Notes: generated by a model not told the origin, from the letters alone. A DNA stretch of 64,000 bases from S5-327 sp965116015 (GCA_965116015.1 OZ220477.1:1-64000); one strand, 5' to 3'. Shown: positions 43,709 to 53,686, numbered from the stretch's first letter. A program made the numbers and translations.

Positions 43709-45228
43709 GACCCCCCGCCTCCCGCCGGAGCCGCCGAGGCCGCAGGCCCCTTCTTCGCCGCCTTGTACATCGACCACCCAAGCATGAACGCGATCCCGCA
43801 CAGCAGCAGAATCGACACCGGACGCGTGAAGAAGATCGAGTAACCCCCGCCCGAAATCTGCAACGACTGCGTGAACTTCTCCTCCGCAAGCTGACCAAGC
43901 ACAAACCCGATTACCAGCGTGATGAGCGGAAACCCCGCGCGGCGCATCGCGAAACCAACCAGCGCCGCGAACACCGCCAGCCCCACATCCCATATGTTGC
44001 TCCGCACCGCGTACACCCCAATGAACGACAACACCGCCACGAACGGCGCAATGTACTTCACCGGAACCAAACTTATCCGCGCCAGCCACGCCCCTCCCCC
44101 CAGAATGATCACCGTCGTCAGAACCTGCGCCGCAATCACCCCCAGAATGATCGCCCACACAATATCCAGCCGGTTCACCAGCAGATCGCGCCCCGGCTGG
44201 ATCCCGTGCAGCACGAACGCCCCCATCAGAATCACCATCTCCCCGTTCCCCGGTATCCCGAACGTCAGCGTCGGCAACAGAATCCCCCCATCCTTCGCGT
44301 CGTTCGACGACTCCGACGCCACAACTCCCCCCGCGTACCCCGTCCCGAAAAGCTCCGGCGTCTTCGACGCCTGCTTCGCCGTCGAGTACGACAGGAAATT
44401 CGCCACCGCCCCGCCCGCTCCCGGAATAGCCCCGATAACAGTCCCGATGAACGACCCCCGCAACAGAATAGCCTTATAGCGAAACACCTCCATCGCTCCC
44501 CCCAGAATCTGACGAAAACCCCCAAGCTTTATCGACGCGTCCCGCGCAATAGACCCCCCGCGCGACGTGTACACAATGAGCTCGCTCAGCGCGAAAAACC
44601 CGATAACCAGCGGAACAATCTCGATCCCGTCCCACAGATACTCGCTCCCCAGCGTGTACCGCCTCACCCCGAACACCGGGCTGAACCCGATAAGCGCGAT
44701 GAGAATCCCGATGCCCCCTGCCGCCAGCCCCTTCGCCATATTCTGCCGCGAGGCGAACGTAACCGCGATGAGCCCCAGTATGATCAGCCAGAAAAAGTCC
44801 GGCGGCGTGAACGCCCGAAGCATCACCTCCGCCAGCGGCAGCAGCGCCGCCAGCACCACAATGCTGAAAAGCGTCCCAAGACCCGACGCCGTCGCCGCGA
44901 GCCCAATAGCTCGCCCTCCCTCCCCCCGCCGCGTCATCGGAAACCCGTCGAACGTCGTGCAAACGTTCGCAATCGTCCCCGGAGTATTCAGCAGAATCGC
45001 CGGAACCGCCCCGCCCGTGCTCGCCGTCCCGATGATCCCCGCGAACACATACATCGCAACGATCGGATCCCACCCGAACGTGAACGGCAGAATCAGCGTC
45101 ATCGCAATAACGCTGCCCAAACCCGGAATCACCCCGAACAGAACGCCAAGCGCCGTCCCCAGGATGATCGCCCCGATCACAGCCGGGTTCGCCATCCCCG
45201 CAAGCCCCTCCAGAAAGGGCTCGAACAT
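43705..45228 (-). CDS. tctA: Tripartite tricarboxylate transporter large membrane subunit TctA
   Basis: 507 residues; the large multi-helix permease of the TctABC family. Hallmarks are LGVLFGVIPGLGSVIAM near residue 30, AVPAILLNTPGTIANVC near 75-90 with TTFDGFPMTRRGEGGRA after it, and the second half PGAGGAVANFLSYSTAKQ and FGIPGNGEMVILMGAF. It lies 28 nt downstream of tctC and overlaps tctB by 4 nt. The substrate is probably a carboxylate but cannot be read from the sequence. Confidence 0.95.
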   Translation of the reverse strand: MFEPFLEGLAGMANPAVIGAIILGTALGVLFGVIPGLGSVIAMTLILPFTFGWDPIVAMYVFAGIIGTASTGGAVPAILLNTPGTIANVCTTFDGFPMTRRGEGGRAIGLAATASGLGTLFSIVVLAALLPLAEVMLRAFTPPDFFWLIILGLIAVTFASRQNMAKGLAAGGIGILIALIGFSPVFGVRRYTLGSEYLWDGIEIVPLVIGFFALSELIVYTSRGGSIARDASIKLGGFRQILGGAMEVFRYKAILLRGSFIGTVIGAIPGAGGAVANFLSYSTAKQASKTPELFGTGYAGGVVASESSNDAKDGGILLPTLTFGIPGNGEMVILMGAFVLHGIQPGRDLLVNRLDIVWAIILGVIAAQVLTTVIILGGGAWLARISLVPVKYIAPFVAVLSFIGVYAVRSNIWDVGLAVFAALVGFAMRRAGFPLITLVIGFVLGQLAEEKFTQSLQISGGGYSIFFTRPVSILLLCGIAFMLGWSMYKAAKKGPAASAAPAGGGGS

Positions 45229-45256
45229 CGCCCGCCGCCCCCGCTTGTCGCAGGCG

Positions 45257-46267
45257 CTACTGCGCCTGCGACTTCTCCCGCACCGTTTCGAGATACTCCT
45301 GCACGATCGAGTCCATCCCCGCCACCGCCTCCGCCGTCTCCGCAGGCGTCAGCGGATCGACCGCCATCCCAGCCCTGTTGATTCCCTCCGCCACCGAAGA
45401 GTCCGCCAGAGCGTTGCTGAACGCCTCCTGCAGAACCTCGATCGCGCTATCCGGCGTGCCCGGCGCCGCGGCGACCAGCCCATTGTTCGCGAACTTCGAC
45501 CCCCCAAGCTCCGGATACCCAAGCTCATCCACAGTCGGCGCATCCCTCACCGGACCAAAACGCTCGCTCGAGTACATCCAAAGAACCTTGAAGTCCGGCC
45601 CTTGCACAGCAGTCAGCGTCGACCCCGCGATCGGACCCAACGCCAGCTCGCAGTCCCCGCGCAACAGCCCCGCCTGCGTCTCCTGACCCCGATACCCCGT
45701 CACCGGATTCCACGCGATCCCCATCACCTCCGTCGTCACCGAAGCGACCAGGAACGAGTGCCCCGCAAGACCGCTCAGGCAGAACCGCGCGTCCGGCATC
45801 CCCTGCAAGTCCTCCGGCGTATTGAACTCGTTAGCCGACGCAGTGTAGAGCCCGTACGTCTGGATCACCGCGCGCCCAACCCACTTCAGCTCGCCGAAAT
45901 CAACATCCTCCGGATCAAGACGCTCCGCCGTAATCTGATTCGGCATATTCATAATCGAAATCGCGTGCCCGTCCGGATCAGACCGCGCAATCTCCTGCAC
46001 CGCGCGGCGACCCCCTCCCCCCTCGATATTCCGCACCACCACATTCACCCCAAGCTCATCGCTCATCTTGTCCGCTATCAAACGGCTTGCCGTATCGAAA
46101 CCCCCTCCCGCCGCGAACCCCACGAACCACTCAATGTCCCGCGCGGGAAACTCCGGCTCATCGTCCCCGCATGCCGCCGTGAACGCCGCGACCACAAGCG
46201 CCGCCCCCACGAGCGCCAAAACCGCGCGGACTCCTCCGCCGCGAACTATCGAACGTAAACCAGTCAT
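45257..46267 (-). CDS. tctC: Tripartite tricarboxylate transporter substrate-binding protein TctC, lipoprotein
   Basis: 336 residues; RBS AGGGAGG precedes the start. The signal peptide ends at a lipobox-like FTAAC with Cys33, so the mature protein is probably lipid-anchored, as suits a cell without a typical periplasm. The Bug/TctC fold is marked by WFVGFAAGGGFDTASRLIADKM, GGGGRRAVQEIARSDPDGHAI and the later DAPTVDELGYPEL. It captures the substrate and delivers it to TctA/TctB. It lies 43 nt downstream of the amidohydrolase. Confidence 0.92.
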   Translation of the reverse strand: MTGLRSIVRGGGVRAVLALVGAALVVAAFTAACGDDEPEFPARDIEWFVGFAAGGGFDTASRLIADKMSDELGVNVVVRNIEGGGGRRAVQEIARSDPDGHAISIMNMPNQITAERLDPEDVDFGELKWVGRAVIQTYGLYTASANEFNTPEDLQGMPDARFCLSGLAGHSFLVASVTTEVMGIAWNPVTGYRGQETQAGLLRGDCELALGPIAGSTLTAVQGPDFKVLWMYSSERFGPVRDAPTVDELGYPELGGSKFANNGLVAAAPGTPDSAIEVLQEAFSNALADSSVAEGINRAGMAVDPLTPAETAEAVAGMDSIVQEYLETVREKSQAQ

Positions 46268-46310
46268 CTCATCCTCCCTGAGCGTCCAGTCTCGCGGCGC
46301 TAGCCGCCCT

Positions 46311-47342
46311 CTACAGCGCGTACAGGCGCGTGGGGTTGTGATCCAGAATCTTGTCGCACACCGCCTCCCCCAGCCCCCCGTTCTCCCGCAGATTCCGCAG
46401 CGCGTGCAGCTCCGTCGACGTATCGTTGTGCCCGTAGTCCGTCCCCAGAACCAGATTGTCCTCCCCCGCGCAATCGATTACGTACTCAACATCGTCAGCC
46501 GTCTGCATCGCCACCCAGATATTGCGCTCCGCGAGCAGCTCCCGACCCGGCCACGGACGCCCCTGCTTCTGGAACCGCAGCGAAAGATCATTCATCGCGT
46601 ACGGAAGCCACGACGCGCTCAGCTCCACGAACCCCCACCGAAGGTCGGGAAAGCGCAGATGCATATTCTTCATCACAATATCGTGGAACGCCCCCACACC
46701 CGACAGCTTGAACGTCGAGAACCCCGCATCCCGCCCGAAATAATCATAGAACGCGAAATTGCCCGTCGCCGCATGGATGCACACCGGCAGATCAAGCCGC
46801 TGAGCCTCCCCCCACACCGGATCCAAATACGGATCGCTCAACCGGTGAGGACCCTCGATCCCACGCATGAACACCGCGCAAGCCCCATGCTCCTTCCCGA
46901 AATGCAACTCCTCGATGCACCTGTCCAGCGACATCGTAGGCAGCACGACCGCCCACCGAAGACGCCCTCCCCCCTGACGGTGAACGTCCGCCAGCCACCG
47001 GTTATACCCCTGCGCCAGCGCAAGATCCACCTCCGGATGCGTCGCCAGCGGACGCAGGAATATGCTGGGATACAGAACATGCGTCGTCACCCCCAGCTCG
47101 TCCATATGCGCAAGACGCCTCTCGATATCCCGCGCCTCCCGCGTCCCCTCGTCCGTATCCAGCCCAACGTTCACCCCCTTCGTGAACACCCGGCCATCGA
47201 TGTGCCAGAACTCCGGCGCCGGCGACTTATACCCCTCTTTCGGCAACAGCACGATAGGGCGGTGCGCCTGAAGCTCCTCAGGAATGAAATCCCACGTCCG
47301 CTCCGACTCAACAACATGGGCGTCGGCGTCGATAATGGCCAT
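46311..47342 (-). CDS. Amidohydrolase 2 family metal-dependent hydrolase
   Basis: 343 residues from ATG 47342 (a GTG three codons upstream is possible). The TIM-barrel amidohydrolase-2 family includes decarboxylases related to ACMSD. Metal-binding features are IDADAHVVE near the N-terminus, PVCIHAATG in the middle and VLGTDYGHND near the C-terminus. It is the first gene of the operon with tctCAB, so it probably acts on the imported carboxylate or a product of it. A longer frame reaches 47435, next to a 16-nt G tract, but the added residues do not look conserved. The exact substrate is unknown. Confidence 0.85.
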   Translation of the reverse strand: MAIIDADAHVVESERTWDFIPEELQAHRPIVLLPKEGYKSPAPEFWHIDGRVFTKGVNVGLDTDEGTREARDIERRLAHMDELGVTTHVLYPSIFLRPLATHPEVDLALAQGYNRWLADVHRQGGGRLRWAVVLPTMSLDRCIEELHFGKEHGACAVFMRGIEGPHRLSDPYLDPVWGEAQRLDLPVCIHAATGNFAFYDYFGRDAGFSTFKLSGVGAFHDIVMKNMHLRFPDLRWGFVELSASWLPYAMNDLSLRFQKQGRPWPGRELLAERNIWVAMQTADDVEYVIDCAGEDNLVLGTDYGHNDTSTELHALRNLRENGGLGEAVCDKILDHNPTRLYAL

Positions 47343-47707
47343 TGCGCTCACCTGCCGCGGCGTTTTCTGTTGCCCCCGCCGCTGATGCCGGAACTTTACA
47401 GCAACGATACCCGCCCGGCAAGACAACCCCAGCATCCCCCCCCCCCCCCCCAGATCGTCGCCGCCCGCAACATCGCCTCCCAGCGCCTCGCGCAGGAAAC
47501 CAAATCCCCCGGCGCGAGACCGCGCTGGAAATCAGCGCTCCCCAGCGCCACCGCCCCCTTGCCCTTCGCCGCCCCATCCCTCCGCCTTCGGCGCCCCCGC
47601 GAACGCGCGCACAGAACCCGTACGCTAACGTTTAACGCTATGCTAGCCCCGAACTTCCCGGCGCCTGCGCGAACCCCCGCCCAAACCGCCCCGAAAGGAC
47701 TACCGCT
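47343..47707. other. Divergent intergenic region with 16-nt homopolymer
   Basis: This gap separates the minus-strand amidohydrolase operon from the plus-strand MBL-fold gene. It holds a run of 16 C (47436-47451, G on the operon's strand) about 95 nt upstream of the operon's first start. No clear -35/-10 pair brackets the run. The RBS of the MBL gene (GAAAGGA) is at its right end. Confidence 0.7.
47436..47451 (-). repeat. Homopolymeric G16 tract upstream of amidohydrolase-tctCAB operon
   Basis: Sixteen uninterrupted C on the plus strand (G on the minus strand). The length equals that of the surface-gene promoter tracts, so it should be equally prone to slippage. Its effect on the operon is unknown. 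Confidence 0.8.
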
Positions 47708-48493
47708 ATGCCGTCCGTAGAAGTCCTCCTCCACGGCGAGTCCATCAACGCCAACCACGGATCCCTCGGCTTCTGCAGCACACTCCTCGTCCGCGGCGAC
47801 CACACCATCATCGTCGACACCGGACACGTAGGACGCCGACGCCCCCTCCTCGCCGCCCTCGACCAGCTCGCCATCCACCCCAACGACATCAACATCGCCG
47901 CAATGACCCACGCCCACTGGGACCACGCCCAGAACTACGACCTCTTCCCCCGCGCACAGCTCCTCATCCACGAATGGGAGCGCAAGTACATCCGAAACCC
48001 CCACCCCAACGACTGGGCAACCCCCCGCTGGACAGCCGCAATGCTCGACTCCATCGGCAACCTCCGCGACGTCCCCGACGGCTACGAAATCGAACCCGGC
48101 GTCCGCGTCCTCCACGCCCCCGGACACTCCGCCGGAACGATGGCCCTCATCGTCGACGCCCCCCAAGGCCCCGTCGCCATCGCAGGCGACGCCATAGCCC
48201 ACGCAGGCGTCGCCCTAACCAGAATCAACGCCAACACCTTCTGGAGCGAAGACGCCTCCCGCACAAGCATCGACCGCATCCTCCACGAAGCCGAAATCAT
48301 CTACCCCGGCCACGACCGCCCCTTCCGAATGCTGAAATCGGGTGCCGTCGAACACCTCGCGACCCGCCAGCTCGCATTCTTCGGACTCAACCTCCAAGAC
48401 CCCTCCGTATCCGCCTCACCGGAACCCCGGCCCCCATTCGTAATGCCCAACATCCACGAACAAACCCTCGACCGCCTCAACCCCTCCCACTAA
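47708..48493 (+). CDS. MBL-fold metal-dependent hydrolase
   Basis: 261 residues; RBS GAAAGGA lies upstream. The metallo-beta-lactamase fold ligands are all visible: H68, H70, D72 and H73 (THAHWDH), H140 (APGHSAGT), D161 (IAGDAI) and H202 (YPGHDRP). This set fits a dinuclear zinc or iron hydrolase, such as lactonases or glyoxalase-like enzymes. The substrate is not evident. It is transcribed divergently from the amidohydrolase operon and precedes a dehydrogenase gene. Confidence 0.9.
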   Translation: MPSVEVLLHGESINANHGSLGFCSTLLVRGDHTIIVDTGHVGRRRPLLAALDQLAIHPNDINIAAMTHAHWDHAQNYDLFPRAQLLIHEWERKYIRNPHPNDWATPRWTAAMLDSIGNLRDVPDGYEIEPGVRVLHAPGHSAGTMALIVDAPQGPVAIAGDAIAHAGVALTRINANTFWSEDASRTSIDRILHEAEIIYPGHDRPFRMLKSGAVEHLATRQLAFFGLNLQDPSVSASPEPRPPFVMPNIHEQTLDRLNPSH

Positions 48494-48631
48494 CCCCGCC
48501 CCGCCCCTCATCCCAGGCAAACAGGCAAAATCAGTATGCTCCCCTGAAACCATCCCCCTGAGCCCAACTAAGAACAAGGAAGAGCAGATGCGCCCGCTCC
48601 CCCTCAACGACTCCTCCCATACACTCGCCCT

Positions 48632-49708
48632 ATGACCAGCGCCTTCACCCTCAGAGAACAAGACGCCGTCCGCGTCGACCCCGAATCCCTCCGCGAATCC
48701 GTCGACGCCCTCTTCCAGAAAGCCGGCGTCCCCCCGCGCGACGCCGCCGTCGCCGCCGACGTCCTCATCTCAGCCGACCTCCGAGGCGTCGACAGCCACG
48801 GCGTATCCAATATGCTCAAGATCTACCTCGACCGCTACGCCGACGGAACCCAAAACCCCAACCCCAACTGGCGCATCGTCCGCGAACGCCCCGCATCCGC
48901 CAACATCGACTGCGACCGCGGCCTCGGCGTCATCCTCGCCCCCAAAGCAATGCAGATCGCCATCGACAAAGCCCGCCATGCCGGCGTCGGCGTCGTCACC
49001 CTCTTCAACAGCGGGCACCTCGGAATGGCCGCCTACCACGCAATGATCCCCCTCAGCCACGATATGATCGGAATCTGCATGACCGCCGCAGGCCCCGCCG
49101 TCCTCCCAACCTTCGGACGAATCCCCCGCCTCGGAACCAACCCCATCGCCATCGCAGCCCCAACCCAGAACGAACGACCCTGGGTCCTCGATATGGCCAC
49201 CAGCGTCGTCCCCGTCAACAAAGTCCGCAACGCCCGCAGAATGGGAAACCCCATCCCCCCCGGACTCATCGCCGACAGCAACGGAACTCCCATCACAGAA
49301 CCAACCCTCCCCCCCGACAACTTCCACCTCCTCCCCCTCGGAACCACCCCCGACGCAGGATCCCACAAAGGCTACGGCCTCGCCGTCGCCGTCGACATCC
49401 TCTCCTCCGTCCTCGCCGGCGCCGACTTCGGAATCAGAGCCGGACGCCTAACCTTCCGCCACTACCTCGCCGCCTACAACATCGACGCCTTCAGCGACGT
49501 CAACGAATTCAAAACCCGTATGGACGACTTCATCGCCCAGCTCAAAGCCACCCCGCCCGCCGAAGGCCGCGACCGCGTCCTCGTCGCCGGACAACCAGAA
49601 TGGGAAGCCCTCGACGACCGCTCCGCCAACGGCGTCCCCCTTCACCCCAACGTCGTCCAATGGCTCCGCGGCGTCTGCGCCGAACTCCGCGCGCCCTGCA
49701 ACTTCTAG
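48632..49708 (+). CDS. Malate/L-lactate/ureidoglycolate dehydrogenase family oxidoreductase (Ldh_2)
   Basis: 358 residues. Members use NAD(P) to oxidise 2-hydroxy acids. Family signatures are ADLRGVDSHGVSNM near residue 50, GVVTLFNSGHLGMAAYHA near 120-140, PRLGTNPIAIAAPT near 170 and AGSHKGYGLAVAVDIL near 250. The gene lies 138 nt after the MBL-fold gene and may act in the same small-acid metabolism as the neighbouring transporter operon, which is inference. The poly-G promoter of the next surface gene starts only 90 nt after its stop. Confidence 0.92.
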   Translation: MTSAFTLREQDAVRVDPESLRESVDALFQKAGVPPRDAAVAADVLISADLRGVDSHGVSNMLKIYLDRYADGTQNPNPNWRIVRERPASANIDCDRGLGVILAPKAMQIAIDKARHAGVGVVTLFNSGHLGMAAYHAMIPLSHDMIGICMTAAGPAVLPTFGRIPRLGTNPIAIAAPTQNERPWVLDMATSVVPVNKVRNARRMGNPIPPGLIADSNGTPITEPTLPPDNFHLLPLGTTPDAGSHKGYGLAVAVDILSSVLAGADFGIRAGRLTFRHYLAAYNIDAFSDVNEFKTRMDDFIAQLKATPPAEGRDRVLVAGQPEWEALDDRSANGVPLHPNVVQWLRGVCAELRAPCNF

Positions 49709-49762
49709 CGCAGTCCCCTCTTACCCCGTCGCTAACCTTGTCCCCAAGCGCGGATCCGCGCG

Positions 49763-49828
49763 GAAAATCCGTCCCGAAATTGCCCATGCTACCCCCCTTG
49801 ACAAGGGGGGGGGGGGGGGGTGGATAAT
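49763..49828 (+). promoter_or_regulatory. Poly-G-spacer promoter of gene 8, predicted phase-variable
   Basis: TTGACA (49798-49803), spacer of 19 nt with 16 consecutive G (49805-49820), then GATAAT (49823-49828). Direct repeat copies GAAAAT at 49763 and GAAATT at 49776; the second starts 22 nt before the -35. The leader down to GAGGGG resembles that of gene 2 closely. Confidence 0.8.
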
Positions 49829-49888
49829 CGGCTGCAACCTGTATCCGCTGCACAGCCTGCAACTCGCTTCGCTTGAGGGGATAACAAG

Positions 49889-52800
49889 ATGAAATCGCTG
49901 ATCGCCCGCTACCATGGAAACCGCGCCCTCCCCTGGATCATCCCCCTCGCCGCCGCCCTCCTCGCCGCCCTCATCCTCGCGATGACCATCCTCTCCCCCA
50001 ACCGCGCCGACGCATCCGTCCTCGACCCCCTCGCCAACCAGGCCGCCACCCCCGCCGCCCCAACCGGCCTCGCCGCCGCGGCCGGCCCCAGCAGCGTAAC
50101 CCTCACCTGGACCGATCCCAACGACGACACAATCGACTACTACGAGTACCAGCAGAAGGCAGGCCCCGCCGCCTACAGCGCCTGGGCCGAGATCCCCAAC
50201 TCCCACAGAGACTCGACATCCGCCACGATAACCGGCCTCGCCGCCGGAGTCGCCCACGAGTTCAAGATCCGCGCCAGGAACTCCGCCGGACCAGGCGTCG
50301 CCTCCGCAGCGGCGACCGCCACCCCCGCCGCCCCCACCATCACCCTCTTCGCGACCGCAGGCAACAAACAAGCGACGCTCCGCTGGGAGCTCAGCGGTCC
50401 CCTTCCCGCATCTCCTGCTGTAACCAGCTGGGAAGTCTCCTACCGCAGGAAAACCACCGGCGTCTGGGGCGGCTGGAACACGCGAACGGCGATCTCCGGC
50501 GCAACCTCCTCCACCCGAACACACACCCTAACCGGCCTCGGCAACAATCAGGAACACGAGACCTCGCTCTCCATAACCCCTCGATCCCTCGTCAGCGCGC
50601 CGTCGTCCGGCTCCCAGTCCGGCAATGCGGGATTCTCAACCGATGTGCGGTTCTACCCCTCCTCCGGCGGCGGCGTCGCCCCGACGGGGACCCCTGCCGC
50701 TCCCGCAGGCTTCACCACAAGGAATGTGACCGAAACAAGCGCAGACATCGCTTGGAATCGCGTCGACACCGGCTTCCCCTCTGACCAAACCGTAACCCAC
50801 TTTCAATATCGCCAGAAGCGAGGTGGACGAACCTACGGAGACTGGACAACCATCCCCGGCTCCGTCCATTCGACATCAGGCTACACTGCTCGCGGCCTCG
50901 CCCCCGGCTCGGCATACGCCTTCCAGGTCCGCGCCGTCAACGCGGCCGGCTACGGCGCCGCAACCTCAGAGCAAACCATCACCACCATGCCCGGTCCCAC
51001 TCCCACCCCCACCCCAGCTCCCCCCACCGCCACTCCTACGCTCACACCCACTCCCACGCCCGGCCCAACTCCCACCCCCGCTCCCAGCAGCGCCGCCCTC
51101 CCCACACCAACCGGCTTAACCGCCACCCCCGGTCCCAGCAGCGTAACCCTCACCTGGACCAACCCCAACGACGACGACATCGAATACTACGAGTACCAAC
51201 AGAAAGTAGGCCCCAATGCCTACGGATTCTGGATGGAGATTCCCAACTCCCACAAAGACACAACGAGCGCCGCGATAACCGGCCTCGCCGCCGGCGTGGA
51301 GCACAAATTCAAGATCCGCGCCAGGAACTCCGCCGGCGCCGGCGCCCCCTCCGCAGAGGCGACCGCCACCCCCGCCGCCCCCACCATCACCCTCTTCGCA
51401 ACCACAGGCAACGCAAGAGTAAATCTCCGCTGGGAGCTCAGCGGCCCCCTTCCCCCATCCCCTGCTTTCACCAGCTGGGAAGTCTCCACCCGCAAGAGAA
51501 CCGGCAGCGTCTGGAGCGACTGGACCACACGAACGACAGTCCCCCACGCAATCTACCTCACCCGAATGCACACCGTAACCAGCCTCAACAACCAACACTA
51601 CCACCAAGCCTCGATCTCGATAACCCCTCGATCCCTCGCTAGCCCGCCGACGTCGGGGTCGCAGGCAGGCAACGCGGGATTCTCGGACGAGCCGGAGTTC
51701 TTCGTCGGCTCCGCATCCCCGCACCCGACGGGAACCCCTGCCGCTCCCACCGGCTTAACCATGAGCGATGTGGGCGGCACAGCGGCAACCCTCAACTGGG
51801 ACTCCGCCGAATCCGACCTCACCATCAAAGCGTGGCAGTACCGCCAGAAGCGAGGCGGACGAACCTATGGCGCCTGGGTAACCATGCCTGAAGCCAACAG
51901 AGGCACAACAAACTACGAGGTAACCGGCCTCACTAGCGGCACGGCGTACGCCTTCCAGATCCGCGCTGCCAACATAGCCGGCTACAGCCCCACATCCGCA
52001 GAACAGACCACCACCACCACCGGCCCCACCCCCACCCCCGTACCCACCGCCACCCCCACGCTCACTCCCACGCCCACCAACACCCCTACTCCCGCTCCGC
52101 CTACAGCCACGCCAACGCCCACCGCCACCCCCACTCACACTCCCACGCCCACCAACACCCCCACGCCCACTAACACCCCTACTCCCGCTCCGCCTACAGC
52201 CACGCCAACGCCCACCGCCACGCCCACCCACACTCCCACGCCCACCGCCACCCCCGCCCCAGGGACGACTCCCGCCCCCACCGCCACGCCCACCCACACT
52301 CCCACGCCCACCGCCACCCCCGCCCCAGGGACGACTCCCGCCCCCACCGCCACACCCACCCACACTCCCACGCCCACCGCCACCCCCGCCCCAGGGACGA
52401 CTCCCGCCCCCACCGCCACACCCACCCACACTCCCACCCCCGTTCCCACCCCCGCCGCCCCGACCGGACTCGCCGCCACCGCGGGCTACGCCCAAGTAAC
52501 CCTCGCCTGGACCAACCCCAGCAACCCAACGATCACCGGCTACAAACTCCGCCAGCGCAAAGGCAGCGACGCCTGGACCGACTGGACCGACATCGACCCC
52601 TCCGACGCAACCACCATCACGCACACCGTAACCGGCCTGGAAAACGGCGTGAACTACCGATTCCGCATCCGCGCCGTCAACTCAGGCGGCGATGGCGTCC
52701 AATCGAAAGTCGTCACCGCCACCCCCGACGCCGGCGCGCCCACGCCCACCCCCACCCCAACGCCCACCAACACCCCCACCCCGGCGCCGCCAACGGCCAC

Positions 52801-53686
52801 CCCAACGCCCACCGCCACCCCCGCCCCAGGGACGACTCCCGCCCCCACCGCCACACCCACCCACACTCCCACCCCCACGCCCACCGCCACCCCCGCCCCA
52901 GGGACGACTCCCGCCCCCACCGCCACACCCACCCACACTCCCACCCCAACGCCCACCGACACCCCCACTCCCGCGCCGCCGACGGCCACTCCAACGCCCA
53001 CGCACACCCCCACCCCCACCCCCACGCACACGCCGACACCCACCCATACCCCCACGCCGACGCACACGCCCACCCTCACCCCCACCCCGGACGGAAGCGC
53101 CCGCATCAGCGGCACGACCATCACCCGCCGCGCCACCCCCACGCCCACCCCGAGGCCAGCGATCCCGCCCACGCCTCCTCCCCCGCCGACAGCCACCCCC
53201 GCCCCCACAGCGATGCCAACCGCAATCCCCACCGCGCTGCCCACCGTAGCTCCGCGCCCAACGGCGACCCCGGCCCCGCGCCCCACAGCAACCCCAACCC
53301 CACGCCCGACGGCCACCCCAACCCCGCGCCCCACAGCAACCCCAACCCCACGCCCAACGGCCACCGTAGCCCCGCGCCCCACAGCAACCCCAACCCCGGC
53401 GCCGACGGCCACCCCAACCCCACGCCCCACAGCAACCCCAGCCCCGGCGCCGACGGCCACCCCAACCCCGCGCCCAACCCCCACGGCCACTCCCAACCCG
53501 ACGCCCGCGCCAACGGCGACGCACACCCCCACCCCCAGACCAGCGCCCATCCCAACCCCCACCCCCATCACTGAAGACGACGCGGACGGATTCCCCGGCG
53601 CATGGCTGTTGATTCTCATAATCCTCGCAGTGATCGTCGCTGCTGGCGGCTACGGCTACTACGTCTACCGCCAGAGGCAGAGCTAG
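49889..53686 (+). CDS. FN3/Thr-Pro-rich surface protein (family gene 8)
   Basis: 1265 residues; ATG behind GAGGGG (49875-49880) gives MKSLIARYHGNR, as in gene 2. Two FN3 triplets (about 50045-50990 and 51110-52020) are followed by a stalk with a repeated unit encoding TPAPGTTPAPTATPTHTP, one more FN3 unit (about 52455-52740) and another stalk. The motif DGSARISGTTITRRAT precedes a TPRPTA stalk. The C-terminal helix differs from most paralogues (WLLILIILAVIVAAGGYGYY) but keeps the VYRQRQS tail. First gene of the right array. Confidence 0.85.
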   Translation: MKSLIARYHGNRALPWIIPLAAALLAALILAMTILSPNRADASVLDPLANQAATPAAPTGLAAAAGPSSVTLTWTDPNDDTIDYYEYQQKAGPAAYSAWAEIPNSHRDSTSATITGLAAGVAHEFKIRARNSAGPGVASAAATATPAAPTITLFATAGNKQATLRWELSGPLPASPAVTSWEVSYRRKTTGVWGGWNTRTAISGATSSTRTHTLTGLGNNQEHETSLSITPRSLVSAPSSGSQSGNAGFSTDVRFYPSSGGGVAPTGTPAAPAGFTTRNVTETSADIAWNRVDTGFPSDQTVTHFQYRQKRGGRTYGDWTTIPGSVHSTSGYTARGLAPGSAYAFQVRAVNAAGYGAATSEQTITTMPGPTPTPTPAPPTATPTLTPTPTPGPTPTPAPSSAALPTPTGLTATPGPSSVTLTWTNPNDDDIEYYEYQQKVGPNAYGFWMEIPNSHKDTTSAAITGLAAGVEHKFKIRARNSAGAGAPSAEATATPAAPTITLFATTGNARVNLRWELSGPLPPSPAFTSWEVSTRKRTGSVWSDWTTRTTVPHAIYLTRMHTVTSLNNQHYHQASISITPRSLASPPTSGSQAGNAGFSDEPEFFVGSASPHPTGTPAAPTGLTMSDVGGTAATLNWDSAESDLTIKAWQYRQKRGGRTYGAWVTMPEANRGTTNYEVTGLTSGTAYAFQIRAANIAGYSPTSAEQTTTTTGPTPTPVPTATPTLTPTPTNTPTPAPPTATPTPTATPTHTPTPTNTPTPTNTPTPAPPTATPTPTATPTHTPTPTATPAPGTTPAPTATPTHTPTPTATPAPGTTPAPTATPTHTPTPTATPAPGTTPAPTATPTHTPTPVPTPAAPTGLAATAGYAQVTLAWTNPSNPTITGYKLRQRKGSDAWTDWTDIDPSDATTITHTVTGLENGVNYRFRIRAVNSGGDGVQSKVVTATPDAGAPTPTPTPTPTNTPTPAPPTATPTPTATPAPGTTPAPTATPTHTPTPTPTATPAPGTTPAPTATPTHTPTPTPTDTPTPAPPTATPTPTHTPTPTPTHTPTPTHTPTPTHTPTLTPTPDGSARISGTTITRRATPTPTPRPAIPPTPPPPPTATPAPTAMPTAIPTALPTVAPRPTATPAPRPTATPTPRPTATPTPRPTATPTPRPTATVAPRPTATPTPAPTATPTPRPTATPAPAPTATPTPRPTPTATPNPTPAPTATHTPTPRPAPIPTPTPITEDDADGFPGAWLLILIILAVIVAAGGYGYYVYRQRQS

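Noticed and set aside
47352..47470. A surface-gene-type promoter around the 16-nt tract of the amidohydrolase operon
   Set aside because: No TTGACA lies upstream of the G run on the minus strand, and the following GATGCT is a poor -10. Only the homopolymer itself is supported.
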